A stretch of DNA of 64,000 nucleotides, from contig NZ_JAANCM010000005.1 of the NCBI RefSeq assembly GCF_011603255.1, forward strand, positions 62,001-126,000, written 5' to 3'. The stretch is from Ferranicluibacter rubi. Its GTDB lineage: Bacteria > Pseudomonadota > Alphaproteobacteria > Rhizobiales > Rhizobiaceae. Numbering within the stretch: position 1 is the stretch's first letter; each line of letters starts with the position of its first letter. This document shows, in pieces, positions 18,092 through 26,468 of this stretch. The position numbers and the translations under genes were made by a program. Below the pieces are notes generated by a model. That model searched no databases and was not told the DNA's origin. It saw nothing but the letters and a program-made list of their open reading frames with translations.

Positions 18092-19011
18092 AGCTGGCCC
18101 CCATGCGTGGCGCGTCCGGGCATGCCGGAGAGGTGCATGTGAACGGAAACGAGGGCTTCGGAAGCGAGATGGTCGGTGCGGTGGGGAATGAAGGTCCAAC
18201 CCATGTGGCGGAGGCCTTGCCCCAGGCTGTCGCGGCGCGCGAAATAGGCGCGGCGATAGTCCTCGGCCAATATTTCGGCGCGGCCGGCCGTCAGCTTTTC
18301 ACCCGTCTCGGGATCGGTGAATTCGGTCCGTCCGGCGTAGGGGAAGGTTTCCTCGGCAGGGTCGGCGACTTCGATGACGTGGCCGCGCATGCCGCGTCGG
18401 CCAAGCGGCCCGAGGCGGTCCATGATCGCGGGGGCGGGGTCGAGAAAGTCGCCGATCAGCACCAGATCGCTCCAGCCGCGGATCATGCCGGTGTCGGGCA
18501 GTCCAGAGGAGAGGTCGCTGTGCATCAGTGCGGTCGCTAAGCGCTCGGCCGCATTGCGCGCGGACACCGGTTCCATCACGCCGGGGCAGCCGATGCGCTC
18601 GCCCGAGCGGGCGAGGATTTCGGCAAGCGCCAGCATGAGCACGAGCGCGCGGCTTTCCTTCGACACCGCGCCGAAGCGGGACTTGTACATCATCGACGGC
18701 GACAGGTCGGCCCAGAGCCAGATCGTGTGAGCGGCCTCCCATTCACGGTCGCGGACATAGGTGTGGTCATCGCGGGCAGAGCGGCGCCAGTCGATGCGCG
18801 ACAGGCTCTCACCATCAGAATAGGGGCGGAACTGCCAGAAATTCTCGCCGATGCCGCGCCGACGGCGGCCGTGCCAGCCGGAAATGACGGTATTGGCGAT
18901 GCGGCGGGCTTCGACCATGCAGTCCGGCACCAGCGCGGCCCGGCTCTGGGCGCGGGACAGGACCTCGCCCGAGGGCGTGCGATCGACGATGTGCCCGACG
19001 GCGTTCACCAT
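18088..19011 (-). CDS. DUF58 domain-containing protein
   Basis: A 307-residue DUF58 protein. The signature FRPYSDGESLSRIDWRRSAR (about residues 62-81) is clear, followed by a degenerate VWA-like motif (ADLSPSM). DUF58 proteins are usually encoded next to MoxR ATPases and are thought to be their partners or substrates. ATG 19011 lies 4 bases after the MoxR stop and the gene overlaps the DUF4159 gene by 4 bases, so all four genes form one tight operon. Confidence 0.88.
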   Translation of the reverse strand: MVNAVGHIVDRTPSGEVLSRAQSRAALVPDCMVEARRIANTVISGWHGRRRRGIGENFWQFRPYSDGESLSRIDWRRSARDDHTYVRDREWEAAHTIWLWADLSPSMMYKSRFGAVSKESRALVLMLALAEILARSGERIGCPGVMEPVSARNAAERLATALMHSDLSSGLPDTGMIRGWSDLVLIGDFLDPAPAIMDRLGPLGRRGMRGHVIEVADPAEETFPYAGRTEFTDPETGEKLTAGRAEILAEDYRRAYFARRDSLGQGLRHMGWTFIPHRTDHLASEALVSVHMHLSGMPGRATHGGQL

Positions 19012-19015
19012 CCGG

Positions 19016-20029
19016 TCAGGCCTTGAGCGTCTTGACGAGGCCCGCGATGACGTCGCGCACCGACATGCCCTCCGCGCGGGCAGCAAATGTCAGCGCCATG
19101 CGGTGCTGCAAAACGGGTTCGGCGAGCGCTGCGATATCGTCGATCGAGGGTGCAAGGCGACCGTCGTAAAGCGCGCGGGCGCGGGCGGTCAGCATCAGCG
19201 ATTGGCCGGCGCGCGGGCCGGGGCCCCAGGCCACATGACGGTCCGTATTGGCATTGCCATGACCCGGGCGGGCGGAGCGCACCAGGTCCAAGATCGCATC
19301 GACCACGGTTTCGCTCACCGGCATCTGACGAATGAGGTTCTGGATGCCCATCAGCTTCGGCGCGTCCAGCACCGCCTTGACGCTGCTCTCCTGCGTGCCT
19401 GTGGTCTCCAGCAGAATGCGGCGTTCGGCGGCAAGCTCGGGGTAATCGACATCCACCTGCATCAGGAAGCGGTCGAGCTGGGCTTCCGGCAGCGGATAGG
19501 TGCCTTCCTGCTCCAGCGGGTTCTGGGTGGCGAGCACGTGGAAGGGGCGCGGCAGGTCGTTGCGCTGCCCGGCGACGGTCACATGATATTCCTGCATGGC
19601 CTGCAGCAGAGCGGACTGGGTGCGCGGGCTCGCGCGGTTGATCTCATCGGCCATCAGCAATTGGGTGAAGATCGGGCCGGGCACGAAGCGGAACGAGCGG
19701 CGCCCCGTCTCGTCCTGGTCCATCACTTCGGAGCCGAGAATATCGGACGGCATAAGGTCGGGTGTGAACTGCACGCGATTGCTGTCAAGGCCGAGCACGG
19801 TGCCGAGCGTGGTCACGAGCTTGGTCTTCGCAAGGCCGGGCACGCCGACGAGCAGCGCATGACCACCGGAGAGCACGGCAAGCAATGTCTGCTCGACCAC
19901 GCTTTCCTGGCCGAAGATCACCTTGCCGACTTCCGTGCGGATGACCGCGATGTCGGCCAGTGCCTTTTCGGCTGCGGCCACGATCGCCTTGTCGTCGAGC
20001 GCGGCGTTCGCCGTGTTCATCAGTCCCAT
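19016..20029 (-). CDS. MoxR family AAA+ ATPase
   Basis: A 337-residue MoxR-type AAA+ ATPase. Walker A is GVPGLAKTK (62-70), Walker B LLMADE (124-129), sensor 1 ATQNPLEQEGTYPLPEAQLDRF (split here only for naming), plus a C-terminal lid. MoxR ATPases act as chaperones for VWA-containing partners. It is the first gene of a four-gene operon encoding a DUF58 protein and two large VWA-like membrane proteins. It diverges from the DUF1285 gene across 209 bases. Confidence 0.93.
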   Translation of the reverse strand: MGLMNTANAALDDKAIVAAAEKALADIAVIRTEVGKVIFGQESVVEQTLLAVLSGGHALLVGVPGLAKTKLVTTLGTVLGLDSNRVQFTPDLMPSDILGSEVMDQDETGRRSFRFVPGPIFTQLLMADEINRASPRTQSALLQAMQEYHVTVAGQRNDLPRPFHVLATQNPLEQEGTYPLPEAQLDRFLMQVDVDYPELAAERRILLETTGTQESSVKAVLDAPKLMGIQNLIRQMPVSETVVDAILDLVRSARPGHGNANTDRHVAWGPGPRAGQSLMLTARARALYDGRLAPSIDDIAALAEPVLQHRMALTFAARAEGMSVRDVIAGLVKTLKA

Positions 20030-20238
20030 CGCTTAACTCTCCGCTCGCCCGGCGCCCTGGATGACCCTGATCCGAACGGGAATTCGAATCGCATCCGCGC
20101 CTGTTCCGTGTTCCATTTCAAACTAGCTATCACCTTCAGGCTGACAAGCCACGCGAGGCGCACTATCTCGTGAAGCTCATTCTGATAGAACGCAAGATCA
20201 CTTCATGCCGCACGATCACGGGCAAACGGGACGGAACG

Positions 20239-20874
20239 ATGGCAGCTGCGAAAACGGATGACAAAAGCGATGCTGCCGGTCTCGCAGCGATGATCGCCCG
20301 CGCGGCGGGACAGACCGTTACCATCGAGGGTGGCGCCCCGCGCGGCGTGCCGCCTGTGGAACGCTGGAACCCGCCCTTCTGCGGGGATCTCGACATGGAA
20401 ATCCGAGGAGACGGAACCTGGTTCTACATGGGCACGCCCATCGGCCGGCAGGCGCTCGTTCGCCTGTTTTCCACCGTTCTGCGCAAGGACGAGGATGGCA
20501 AGACCTATCTGGTGACGCCGGTGGAGAAGGTCGGTATTCGCGTGGTGGATGCGCCTTTCCTCGCGGTGGAAATGACGGTGACGCATCGCGATGGCGCGCC
20601 AGTCCTTTCGTTTCGAACCAATGTCGGCGATGTCGTGGAAGCGGGGCCGGAGCACCCTCTGCGCTTCGAGATCGCCGGCGAGCATGCCGAGATGAAGCCT
20701 TATCTGCATGTGCGGGGCCGGCTGGAGGCGCTGGTGTCGCGGGCGGTGATGTACGATCTCGCAGCGCTTGGCGAGGAGATCGATATCGATGGCGTGCCGA
20801 CCTTCGCCGTGCGCTCCGGTGGCGCCGTGTTCCCGATGATGCCGGCGGAAACGCTGGCAGCTCTCGCCGAATGA
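20239..20874 (+). CDS. DUF1285 domain-containing protein
   Basis: A 211-residue DUF1285 protein. Its recognisable part is the start PPVERWNPPFCGDLDMEI followed by GTWFYMGTPIGRQALVRLFSTVL. The family is common in proteobacteria and its function is not established. ATG 20239 is selected because upstream residues to 20170 are not family-like. It is followed after 25 bases by a NUDIX gene and then CCA nucleotidyltransferase, an arrangement commonly kept beside the MoxR operon. Confidence 0.85.
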   Translation: MAAAKTDDKSDAAGLAAMIARAAGQTVTIEGGAPRGVPPVERWNPPFCGDLDMEIRGDGTWFYMGTPIGRQALVRLFSTVLRKDEDGKTYLVTPVEKVGIRVVDAPFLAVEMTVTHRDGAPVLSFRTNVGDVVEAGPEHPLRFEIAGEHAEMKPYLHVRGRLEALVSRAVMYDLAALGEEIDIDGVPTFAVRSGGAVFPMMPAETLAALAE

Positions 20875-20899
20875 TCGCGGGCTGGACGATGACGCTGCC

Positions 20900-21541
20900 A
20901 TGACGGATGCCTTCAACACAGATTTCTCCGCCACTGGCTTCCGCAGCCGCGCGGCATCGCAGACCGGCGGGCCGATCGATCTTGCCTGGCGCGATCACGC
21001 CGACATCCTGCTCAATCCCGATGTCGTGCCTTACATCGAGACCCTGTCGCTGAAGGACGCCGCCGTGCTGGTGCCCGTGGTGGATGACGGTGCCGATGCG
21101 CGGGTGATCTTCACCGAGCGGACGGCGACGCTGCGCAAGCATTCCGGGCAGATCGCCTTTCCCGGCGGTTCGGTCGATCCCGAGGATCGCTCGGTCGAGG
21201 ATGCGGCGCTCAGGGAAACCGAGGAGGAGATCGGCCTCGATCGCGCTTTCATCGAGCCTGTCGCGCGGTTGCCGCATTATATGGCGCTTTCCGGCTTCCG
21301 GATCACGCCGGTGCTGGGCATCGTCCGTCCAGGCTACACGCTGTCCTTGAACCCGGCTGAGGTCGCAGCATCCTTCGAAGTGCCGCTGTCCTTCCTGATG
21401 AATCCCGACAACCACACCGTCGATAGCGGCATGTGGAAAGGCGCGACACGCCATTATTACGCCATGCCCTATGAGGGACATCGGATCTGGGGCATCACGG
21501 CGGGTATCGTCCGGATGTTGTATGAAAGGCTCTACGCATGA
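20900..21541 (+). CDS. CoA pyrophosphatase (NUDIX hydrolase)
   Basis: A 213-residue NUDIX hydrolase. The Nudix box spans residues about 90-112 (GG...REtEEEIGL), with the NudL-type lead-in RTATLRKHSGQIAFPGG typical of CoA pyrophosphatases, which split CoA into phosphopantetheine and 3',5'-ADP. The stop overlaps the start of the CCA gene by 4 bases, so translation is coupled. Confidence 0.9.
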   Translation: MTDAFNTDFSATGFRSRAASQTGGPIDLAWRDHADILLNPDVVPYIETLSLKDAAVLVPVVDDGADARVIFTERTATLRKHSGQIAFPGGSVDPEDRSVEDAALRETEEEIGLDRAFIEPVARLPHYMALSGFRITPVLGIVRPGYTLSLNPAEVAASFEVPLSFLMNPDNHTVDSGMWKGATRHYYAMPYEGHRIWGITAGIVRMLYERLYA

Positions 21542-22809
21542 CACCTGCCGCACTCTCCGTCACGGATCAACCCTGGTTTCAGGCGCCGGCGCTTCGCCGC
21601 GTCTTCGACCTCTTGAATGCGGATGGCGGCGAGGTTCGCGTCGTCGGCGGTGCGGTGCGCAACGCGCTCATGGGGGCCGTGGTCAACGAGGTTGATCTGG
21701 CGACGACGTTGACGCCGGATGTGGTGACCGCACGGGCACAGGCGGCGGGCATCAAGGTGGTTCCGACCGGCATCGCGCATGGCACTGTCACGCTGGTCGT
21801 TGATGGCGCGCCCTTCGAGGTCACGACGCTGCGCCACGACGTTTCCACCGATGGCCGCCACGCCGAGGTCGCGTTCGGGACGGACTGGGCCGTGGATGCG
21901 GCGCGACGGGACCTGACGATGAATGCGCTCTATGCGACGGCATCCGGCGAGGTCATCGACCTTGTGGGCGGTGTCGCCGATATCGAACGGGGCATGGTTC
22001 GCTTCATCGGTCCGGCGGCGGAACGGGTGGCGGAAGACTATCTGCGCATTCTCCGCTTCTTCCGGTTCTTCGCCTGGTACGGCGCCTTCCGGCCGGATGC
22101 GGATGGCTTGCGGGCCTCCGCACAGGCAAAATCGAAGCTTTCAACGCTCTCGGCGGAGCGGGTCTGGGCGGAGCTGAAGAAGCTCCTGTCCGCTAGGGAC
22201 CCGAGCAGAGCGCTGTTGTGGATGCGGACCTCCGGCGTTCTCACCAAGATCCTGCCGGAGAGCGAGAAATGGGGCATCGACGCCATTCCCGGTCTCGTGG
22301 CAACCGAGCAGGCCTTGGGGTGGCCGGTCGATCCGTTGCTGCGGCTGGCGGCCATGGTTCCTCCCGACGCCGACAGGCTGGAGGCGATGGCTGTGCGCCT
22401 GCGTTTCTCCAAAGCGGAAGGCGCTGCCCTGCAGGCGTTCGCTCTGGCAGGTCCGATCAAGGATAGCATGGCTGAGGCTGCGCTCGACCGGATTTTGTAT
22501 CGGCAAGGTGCGGGCGGCGTGGTGTTCCGTCTGAAGCTGGCACTTGCTTCCGCACGCCAGAAGGCGGAAGGCGACGGCGATGCGATGGCCGTGGTGGGAC
22601 GTCTTGGGCGGTTGCTCGACCGGGCGCTGGCCTGGCGGAAGCCAGCGTTTCCGGTGAGCGGTAGTGATCTGATTGCGGCTGGCATCTCGCCGGGGCCTGC
22701 CATGGGGGCAACGCTTGCGGACCTCGAAGAGGCTTGGATCGCCTCCGGTTTTCGCGAAAGCCGGGAAAGCCTGCTTGCGCGGGTGACGGACGCGCCTCCC
22801 GCGCGCTGA
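21538..22809 (+). CDS. cca: CCA tRNA nucleotidyltransferase
   Basis: A 423-residue class II nucleotidyltransferase that adds CCA to tRNA 3' ends. It shows RVVGGAVRNALMG (36-46), the RRDLTMNALY motif and the DYLRILRFFRFFA segment. An oddity is that the first catalytic carboxylate motif, normally D-x-D, reads E51-V-D53. This may be a conservative change or a poly(A) polymerase-like feature. It is the third gene of the DUF1285-NUDIX-CCA operon, ending at a bidirectional terminator. Confidence 0.9.
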   Translation: MTPAALSVTDQPWFQAPALRRVFDLLNADGGEVRVVGGAVRNALMGAVVNEVDLATTLTPDVVTARAQAAGIKVVPTGIAHGTVTLVVDGAPFEVTTLRHDVSTDGRHAEVAFGTDWAVDAARRDLTMNALYATASGEVIDLVGGVADIERGMVRFIGPAAERVAEDYLRILRFFRFFAWYGAFRPDADGLRASAQAKSKLSTLSAERVWAELKKLLSARDPSRALLWMRTSGVLTKILPESEKWGIDAIPGLVATEQALGWPVDPLLRLAAMVPPDADRLEAMAVRLRFSKAEGAALQAFALAGPIKDSMAEAALDRILYRQGAGGVVFRLKLALASARQKAEGDGDAMAVVGRLGRLLDRALAWRKPAFPVSGSDLIAAGISPGPAMGATLADLEEAWIASGFRESRESLLARVTDAPPAR

Positions 22810-22823
22810 GCCTGGACACGGAC

Positions 22824-22854
22824 GAAAGCCGCAGGCCGGATGCCTGCGGCTTTC
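22824..22854. terminator. Bidirectional terminator between cca and DUF1059 gene
   Basis: A 13-bp perfect stem (22824-22836 with 22842-22854) and a 5-nt loop, ending in TTTC on each strand. It separates two convergent genes. Confidence 0.85.
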
Positions 22855-22865
22855 ATCCCGTTCGC

Positions 22866-23051
22866 TCAGGCCGCTTTCGTTTCATCCGCTATACGCGACT
22901 TGATGTTGTCGATCATCGTCTCGCGGATCACGTCTTCACCATGGGCCTGCCGCAGGTGCTCGACCGTGCGCCTCACGATCTCCGCGTCGTTGTCGGCCCG
23001 GGTATGCCAGTCGCATCCCGGCACCAGCGCGCCACATTCAAACAGTCTCAT
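22866..23051 (-). CDS. DUF1059 domain-containing small protein
   Basis: A 61-residue DUF1059 protein: MRLFECGALVPGCDWHTRAD with two Cys, then a helical part (EIVRRTVEHLRQAHGED). The paired Cys and His suggest a small metal-binding fold, but the function is unknown. The ATG at 23051 is chosen because the family begins MR-x-F-x-C-G and a Glu-rich purine stretch (GAGGAAGAG) upstream can serve as ribosome site. Confidence 0.85.
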   Translation of the reverse strand: MRLFECGALVPGCDWHTRADNDAEIVRRTVEHLRQAHGEDVIRETMIDNIKSRIADETKAA

Positions 23052-23241
23052 CTCTTCCTCCTCCGTTTCCTCCTGCCGCTTAACCTTTCGGATGGCGGCT
23101 GAAGCAAACCCACGAGATGGACGGATGGTTCCGGAAATCGGCTTATCGTCACATTCTCGCCGGGTGAACCGGTCAGAAGGGGCGCGGGCTGAGAAACGCA
23201 ACGGACGCACATTGCTTCCCGGAAACACGGAAGGACACTTC

Positions 23242-23721
23242 ATGAACAACCGCCCCACGACGCTCCGTACCAAGGCTGCCTCCACCCCCGTCGCATCGCT
23301 GACGGCTGCACTCCTCGGTATCCTCGTCGTTCAGTCGCCGGCCTTCGCGCAGGGCGCGGCCGAGCCGCAGGCGACCCAACCGCGCACGCCACAGGCCGGA
23401 GCCTCTCAGGTTCCAGCACCTCAGGCTCAGATTCCCCAAGCGGCGTTCACCGACGAGAAGCTGAAGGCCTTTGCCGTCGCCTATCTTCAGGTTGATAAGG
23501 TGCGGCAGGATTATACCCAGAAGATCGGCACCACGACCGATGCCGCGGCCAAGCAGAAGCTGCAGAACGAGGCCAACCAGCAGATGATCAAGGCCGTGGA
23601 AACCTCACCCGGCATGTCGCTGAACGACTACAAGACGATCATCACCGCTGCGCAATCCGACCCGACCGTGGCGCGCAAGGTGCAGGAAAACCTGCAGAAG
23701 AACCCCGCTTCAGCCGACTGA
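23242..23721 (+). CDS. DUF4168 domain-containing exported protein
   Basis: A 159-residue protein with a signal peptide ending near SPAFAQG, a Pro/Gln/Ala-rich linker (about 40-70) and a C-terminal DUF4168 domain (FTDEKLKAFAVAYLQVDKV, then AVETSPGMSLNDYKTI). It is likely periplasmic; function is unknown. ATG 23242 follows an AAGGA ribosome site by 7 bases. It is a single gene with its own terminator. Confidence 0.85.
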   Translation: MNNRPTTLRTKAASTPVASLTAALLGILVVQSPAFAQGAAEPQATQPRTPQAGASQVPAPQAQIPQAAFTDEKLKAFAVAYLQVDKVRQDYTQKIGTTTDAAAKQKLQNEANQQMIKAVETSPGMSLNDYKTIITAAQSDPTVARKVQENLQKNPASAD

Positions 23722-23733
23722 TCGACACCATTG

Positions 23734-23765
23734 AACGGTCCGGCTGACGGCCGGACCGTTTCCTT
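23734..23765 (+). terminator. Intrinsic terminator of DUF4168 gene
   Basis: An 11-bp perfect stem (AACGGTCCGGC 23734-23744 with GCCGGACCGTT 23750-23760) followed by TTCCTT, 12 bases after the stop codon. Confidence 0.85.
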
Positions 23766-23769
23766 GCAG

Positions 23770-23798
23770 GATGCGATTTTCGCGAAAAATGCTGTAGG
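23770..23798. repeat. Partial copy of dispersed palindromic intergenic repeat
   Basis: This stretch matches the right half of the repeat at 58145-58173 at 19 of 29 positions without gaps, including the GAAAA-TG-T-TAG core. It lies between the DUF4168 terminator and apt. Weaker than the other two copies. Confidence 0.35.
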
Positions 23799-23860
23799 GC
23801 CGGGCCGGGTCCGGTGCTAAAGGTTGGCGGTAACAGACCTTTGCGAGGCCTTCCGTTTTC

Positions 23861-24406
23861 ATGACGTCTTCCCTACAGAGCGAGCTTGCCGCTGCCATCC
23901 GCACCATCGAGAATTACCCGAAGCCCGGCATTCTCTTTCGCGACATCACCACACTTCTCGGCAATCCCCGGGCGTTTCGTCGCTCGATCGACGAACTCGT
24001 GCACCCCTATGCCGGCACCAAGATCGACAAGGTCGCCGGCATCGAGGCACGCGGCTTCATCCTCGGCGGCGCCGTGGCGCATCAGCTGTCTTCGGGGTTC
24101 GTGCCCATCCGCAAGAAGGGCAAGCTGCCGCATGATACGGTGCGCATCGCCTATAGCCTCGAATATGGCGTGGACGAGATGGAAATGCACCGCGATGCCA
24201 TCACGCCGGGGGAGAAGGTCATCGTCATCGACGACCTGATCGCCACGGGCGGCACGGCGGAAGGGGCCTGCAAGCTCTTAAAACAGATGGGCGCCGATAT
24301 CGTCGCCGCCTGCTTCGTCATCGACCTTCCCGATCTCGGCGGTCGCAAGAAGCTCGAGGCGCTTGGCGTCGAGGTTCGCACGCTGGTCGAATTTTCCGGT
24401 CACTGA
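23861..24406 (+). CDS. apt: Adenine phosphoribosyltransferase
   Basis: A 181-residue enzyme of purine salvage, converting adenine and PRPP to AMP. The PRPP-binding loop is [14 protein letters not shown], and the adenine-binding region shows [10 protein letters not shown] and RKKGKLP. It is full length. It is a monocistronic gene flanked by a terminator on each side. Confidence 0.96.
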   Translation: MTSSLQSELAAAIRTIENYPKPGILFRDITTLLGNPRAFRRSIDELVHPYAGTKIDKVAGIEARGFILGGAVAHQLSSGFVPIRKKGKLPHDTVRIAYSLEYGVDEMEMHRDAITPGEKVIVIDDLIATGGTAEGACKLLKQMGADIVAACFVIDLPDLGGRKKLEALGVEVRTLVEFSGH

Positions 24407-24410
24407 CGAG

Positions 24411-24457
24411 AACGGCCTCAGGCATGTCCGAAGAGGAGATGCCTGAGGCCGTTTTAT
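24411..24457 (+). terminator. Intrinsic terminator of apt
   Basis: A 15-bp perfect stem (24411-24425 with 24439-24453), a 13-nt loop and a GTTTTATT tail, immediately after the apt stop. It also lies past the end of the convergent ychF and may serve both. Confidence 0.9.
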
Positions 24458-24479
24458 TCTTGCCGCCGCTTGTCAGCGA

Positions 24480-25583
24480 TTAGGTGTTGAAGCGGAAGTG
24501 GATGACGTCGCCGTCCTGCACGACATATTCCTTGCCTTCGTCGCGTGCCTTACCGGCTTCCTTTGCGCCGCTTTCGCCGCCAAACTGAATGTAGTCGTCG
24601 AAGGCGATGGTGTTGGCGCGGATGAAGCCGCGTTCGAAATCGGAATGGATGACGCCGGCTGCGGCCGGCGCCTTGATGCCGCGCTCGATGGTCCAGGCGC
24701 GCGTTTCCTTCGGGCCGACCGTGAAGTAGGTGATCAGGTCGAGCAGCTTGTAGCCGGCGCGAATGAGACGGTCGAGACCGGCTTCGCTCAGCCCCAGCGC
24801 TTCGAGAAATTCCCGCGACTCGTCTTCCGGCAGCTGTGCGACTTCCGATTCGATGGCGGCGGAGATGACCACGGTTTCCGCCCCTTGCGCCTTGGCCATC
24901 GCCTCGACGGCGCGCGTATGGGCATTGCCGTCGACCGCATCGGCCTCGGCGACGTTGCAGACGTAGAGGACGGGGTGCGAGGTCAGGAGGTTCAGACCCT
25001 TGAGGATCAGCAGTTCCTCGGCGTTCAACGTGGACAGCAGCGTGCGGACCGGCTTGCCTTCGTTCAGGAGCTTCAGCGACGCATCCATGATCGGCAGGGC
25101 GGCGACCGATTCCTTATCCTTTGAGCTTGCCCGCTTGCGGGTCTGCTCGGTGCGGCGCTCCAGGCTCTCGAGGTCGGCGAGCATCAGCTCGGTCTCGATC
25201 GTGTCGGCGTCCGCAACCGGGTCGATCTTGCCCTCGACATGGGTGATGTCGTCGTCTTCGAAGCAGCGCAGCACATGCACCACGGCATCGACTTCGCGGA
25301 TGTTGGCGAGAAACTGATTTCCGAGGCCTTCACCTTTCGACGCGCCGCGCACGAGGCCGGCGATGTCGACGAAGGCGATGCGGGTCGGAATGAGCTCCTT
25401 GGACTTGGCGATATCGGCCAGCTTGCGCATCCGCGGATCCGGCACGGCGACTTCACCGGTGTTCGGCTCGATGGTGCAGAAGGGATAATTGGCCGCCTGC
25501 GCCTGCGCCGTCTTCGTCAGCGCGTTGAACAGCGTGGACTTGCCGACATTCGGCAGACCGACGATACCGCATTTGAAACCCAT
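24480..25583 (-). CDS. ychF: Redox-regulated ribosome-associated ATPase YchF
   Basis: A 367-residue Obg-family protein that prefers ATP. It shows Walker A GLPNVGKST (9-17), the G2/G3 region ending in FVDIAGLVRGASKGEGLGN, and a C-terminal TGS domain (TYFTVGPKETRAWTIERG). The family G4 element appears as YVCNVAEAD, close to the NxxE form that makes YchF an ATPase. It binds ribosomes and affects oxidative stress responses. It is a single gene. Confidence 0.96.
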   Translation of the reverse strand: MGFKCGIVGLPNVGKSTLFNALTKTAQAQAANYPFCTIEPNTGEVAVPDPRMRKLADIAKSKELIPTRIAFVDIAGLVRGASKGEGLGNQFLANIREVDAVVHVLRCFEDDDITHVEGKIDPVADADTIETELMLADLESLERRTEQTRKRASSKDKESVAALPIMDASLKLLNEGKPVRTLLSTLNAEELLILKGLNLLTSHPVLYVCNVAEADAVDGNAHTRAVEAMAKAQGAETVVISAAIESEVAQLPEDESREFLEALGLSEAGLDRLIRAGYKLLDLITYFTVGPKETRAWTIERGIKAPAAAGVIHSDFERGFIRANTIAFDDYIQFGGESGAKEAGKARDEGKEYVVQDGDVIHFRFNT

Positions 25584-25743
25584 GGCGTAACGACCCGTCT
25601 CTTCTCGTTTTGCAATGCGGTGCCTATGGGCGAAAGCGGCTGAGGGGTCAAGGGGTGGGCTGCCGTCGGCAGGTCCGAGCGCTTGCGCGCCTTGTCGCTC
25701 CTGCTGTCTGTGTTACCATCGCAAAATGGAAAGGACAGGTGCG

Positions 25744-26001
25744 ATGGTACGGCTCAAAGTCTCGGCAGAAGGGCAGATCACCCTCAAGAAGGAAGTGCTC
25801 GAACACCTCGGCATCGGCCCCGGCGACGAGGTGGATATCGACTTGATGCCGAGCCGCCGGGCATCGCTGCGCGTGATCGGCGAGACGCGGCCGATCGAGA
25901 GCCTGTTCGGGATGGTCAAAAACCCCACTGGACGGACCTATACGGTCGAAGAGATCAATGAGGCGATCGCGGCGGGTTATGCAGGGGAGGCAGACGACTG
26001 A
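25744..26001 (+). CDS. AbrB/MazE-type antitoxin
   Basis: An 85-residue protein with an AbrB/MazE swapped-hairpin DNA-binding domain at its N-terminus (MVRLKVSAEGQITLKKEVLEHLGI, named in part) and a C-terminal toxin-binding tail (SLFGMVKNPTGRTYTVEEINEAI). It is the antitoxin of a downstream PIN toxin. ATG 25744 is preferred over 25726 because AAAGGA lies about 9 bases before it. The cognate toxin appears broken by a frameshift, so this may be an orphaned antitoxin. Confidence 0.82.
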   Translation: MVRLKVSAEGQITLKKEVLEHLGIGPGDEVDIDLMPSRRASLRVIGETRPIESLFGMVKNPTGRTYTVEEINEAIAAGYAGEADD

Positions 26002-26398
26002 GTATCGTTGTCGACACCATATTCTCCTTCGGGTGCTGATCGTTGATGATCCAGAGGAAAGTCGTCAGGCGCAGGCGGTGATGCGTTCGGATTTTGTCGT
26101 GCTCTCTATTCATGCCCTCTGTGAGCTGGATTGGGTTCTGCGTCGCCTCTACAAAAAGAGCCGTTCAGAGGTGATAGAGATCATACAAGCATTGATGGAA
26201 ACGCAAGGGATCGTCACGGACAGCGAAACCGTTCATGCAGGTATGTCCTTTCTCTCAAGCGGCGGCGACTTTGCCGATGGCGTTATCGAGCGTGATGGGC
26301 GGAGGCTGGGCGGTCAGGTGTTTGCCACCTTCGACAAACGCGCCGCTGCCATCATTCGGCGGAGTGGCCGGGCGGTGAATCTGCTCGGCCGCGCTTGA
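25998..26398 (+). pseudogene. PIN-domain toxin, frameshifted at the first catalytic Asp
   Basis: Reading from 25998 gives L-S-I-V-V-D-T, the expected N-terminus with the first catalytic Asp, then shifts into I-F-S and stops. Two bases on, the other frame reads I-L-L-R-V-L-I-V-D-D and continues intact to 26398, with conserved E in CELDW and the D in FADGVIERDG and ATFDKR. One missing A (GACACC-AT-ATT instead of GACACC-AAT-ATT) explains it. No ATG, GTG or TTG opens the first frame; the overlapping codon is CTG, one base from TTG. Both faults suggest an inactivated toxin, or a sequencing error for the indel. Confidence 0.72.
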
Positions 26399-26422
26399 AA
26401 CCAGCTTTATCCGATGTGATAT
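26394..26422 (+). promoter_or_regulatory. Candidate promoter of clpS
   Basis: CTTGAA (26394-26399), a 17-bp spacer and TGATAT (26417-26422) resemble the rhizobial CTTGAC-N17-CTATAT form. It overlaps the end of the broken toxin gene and lies 46 bases before the clpS ATG. Confidence 0.45.
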
Positions 26423-26468
26423 AGCGGCATGCCTGCATCCGGGCCTTTCCGTCAGAAGGCACTTGCCC

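Noticed and set aside
20030-20238. Additional N-terminal extension of the DUF1285 protein from 20170
   Set aside because: The first 23 residues are not family-like, and ATG 20239 starts the plausible protein.
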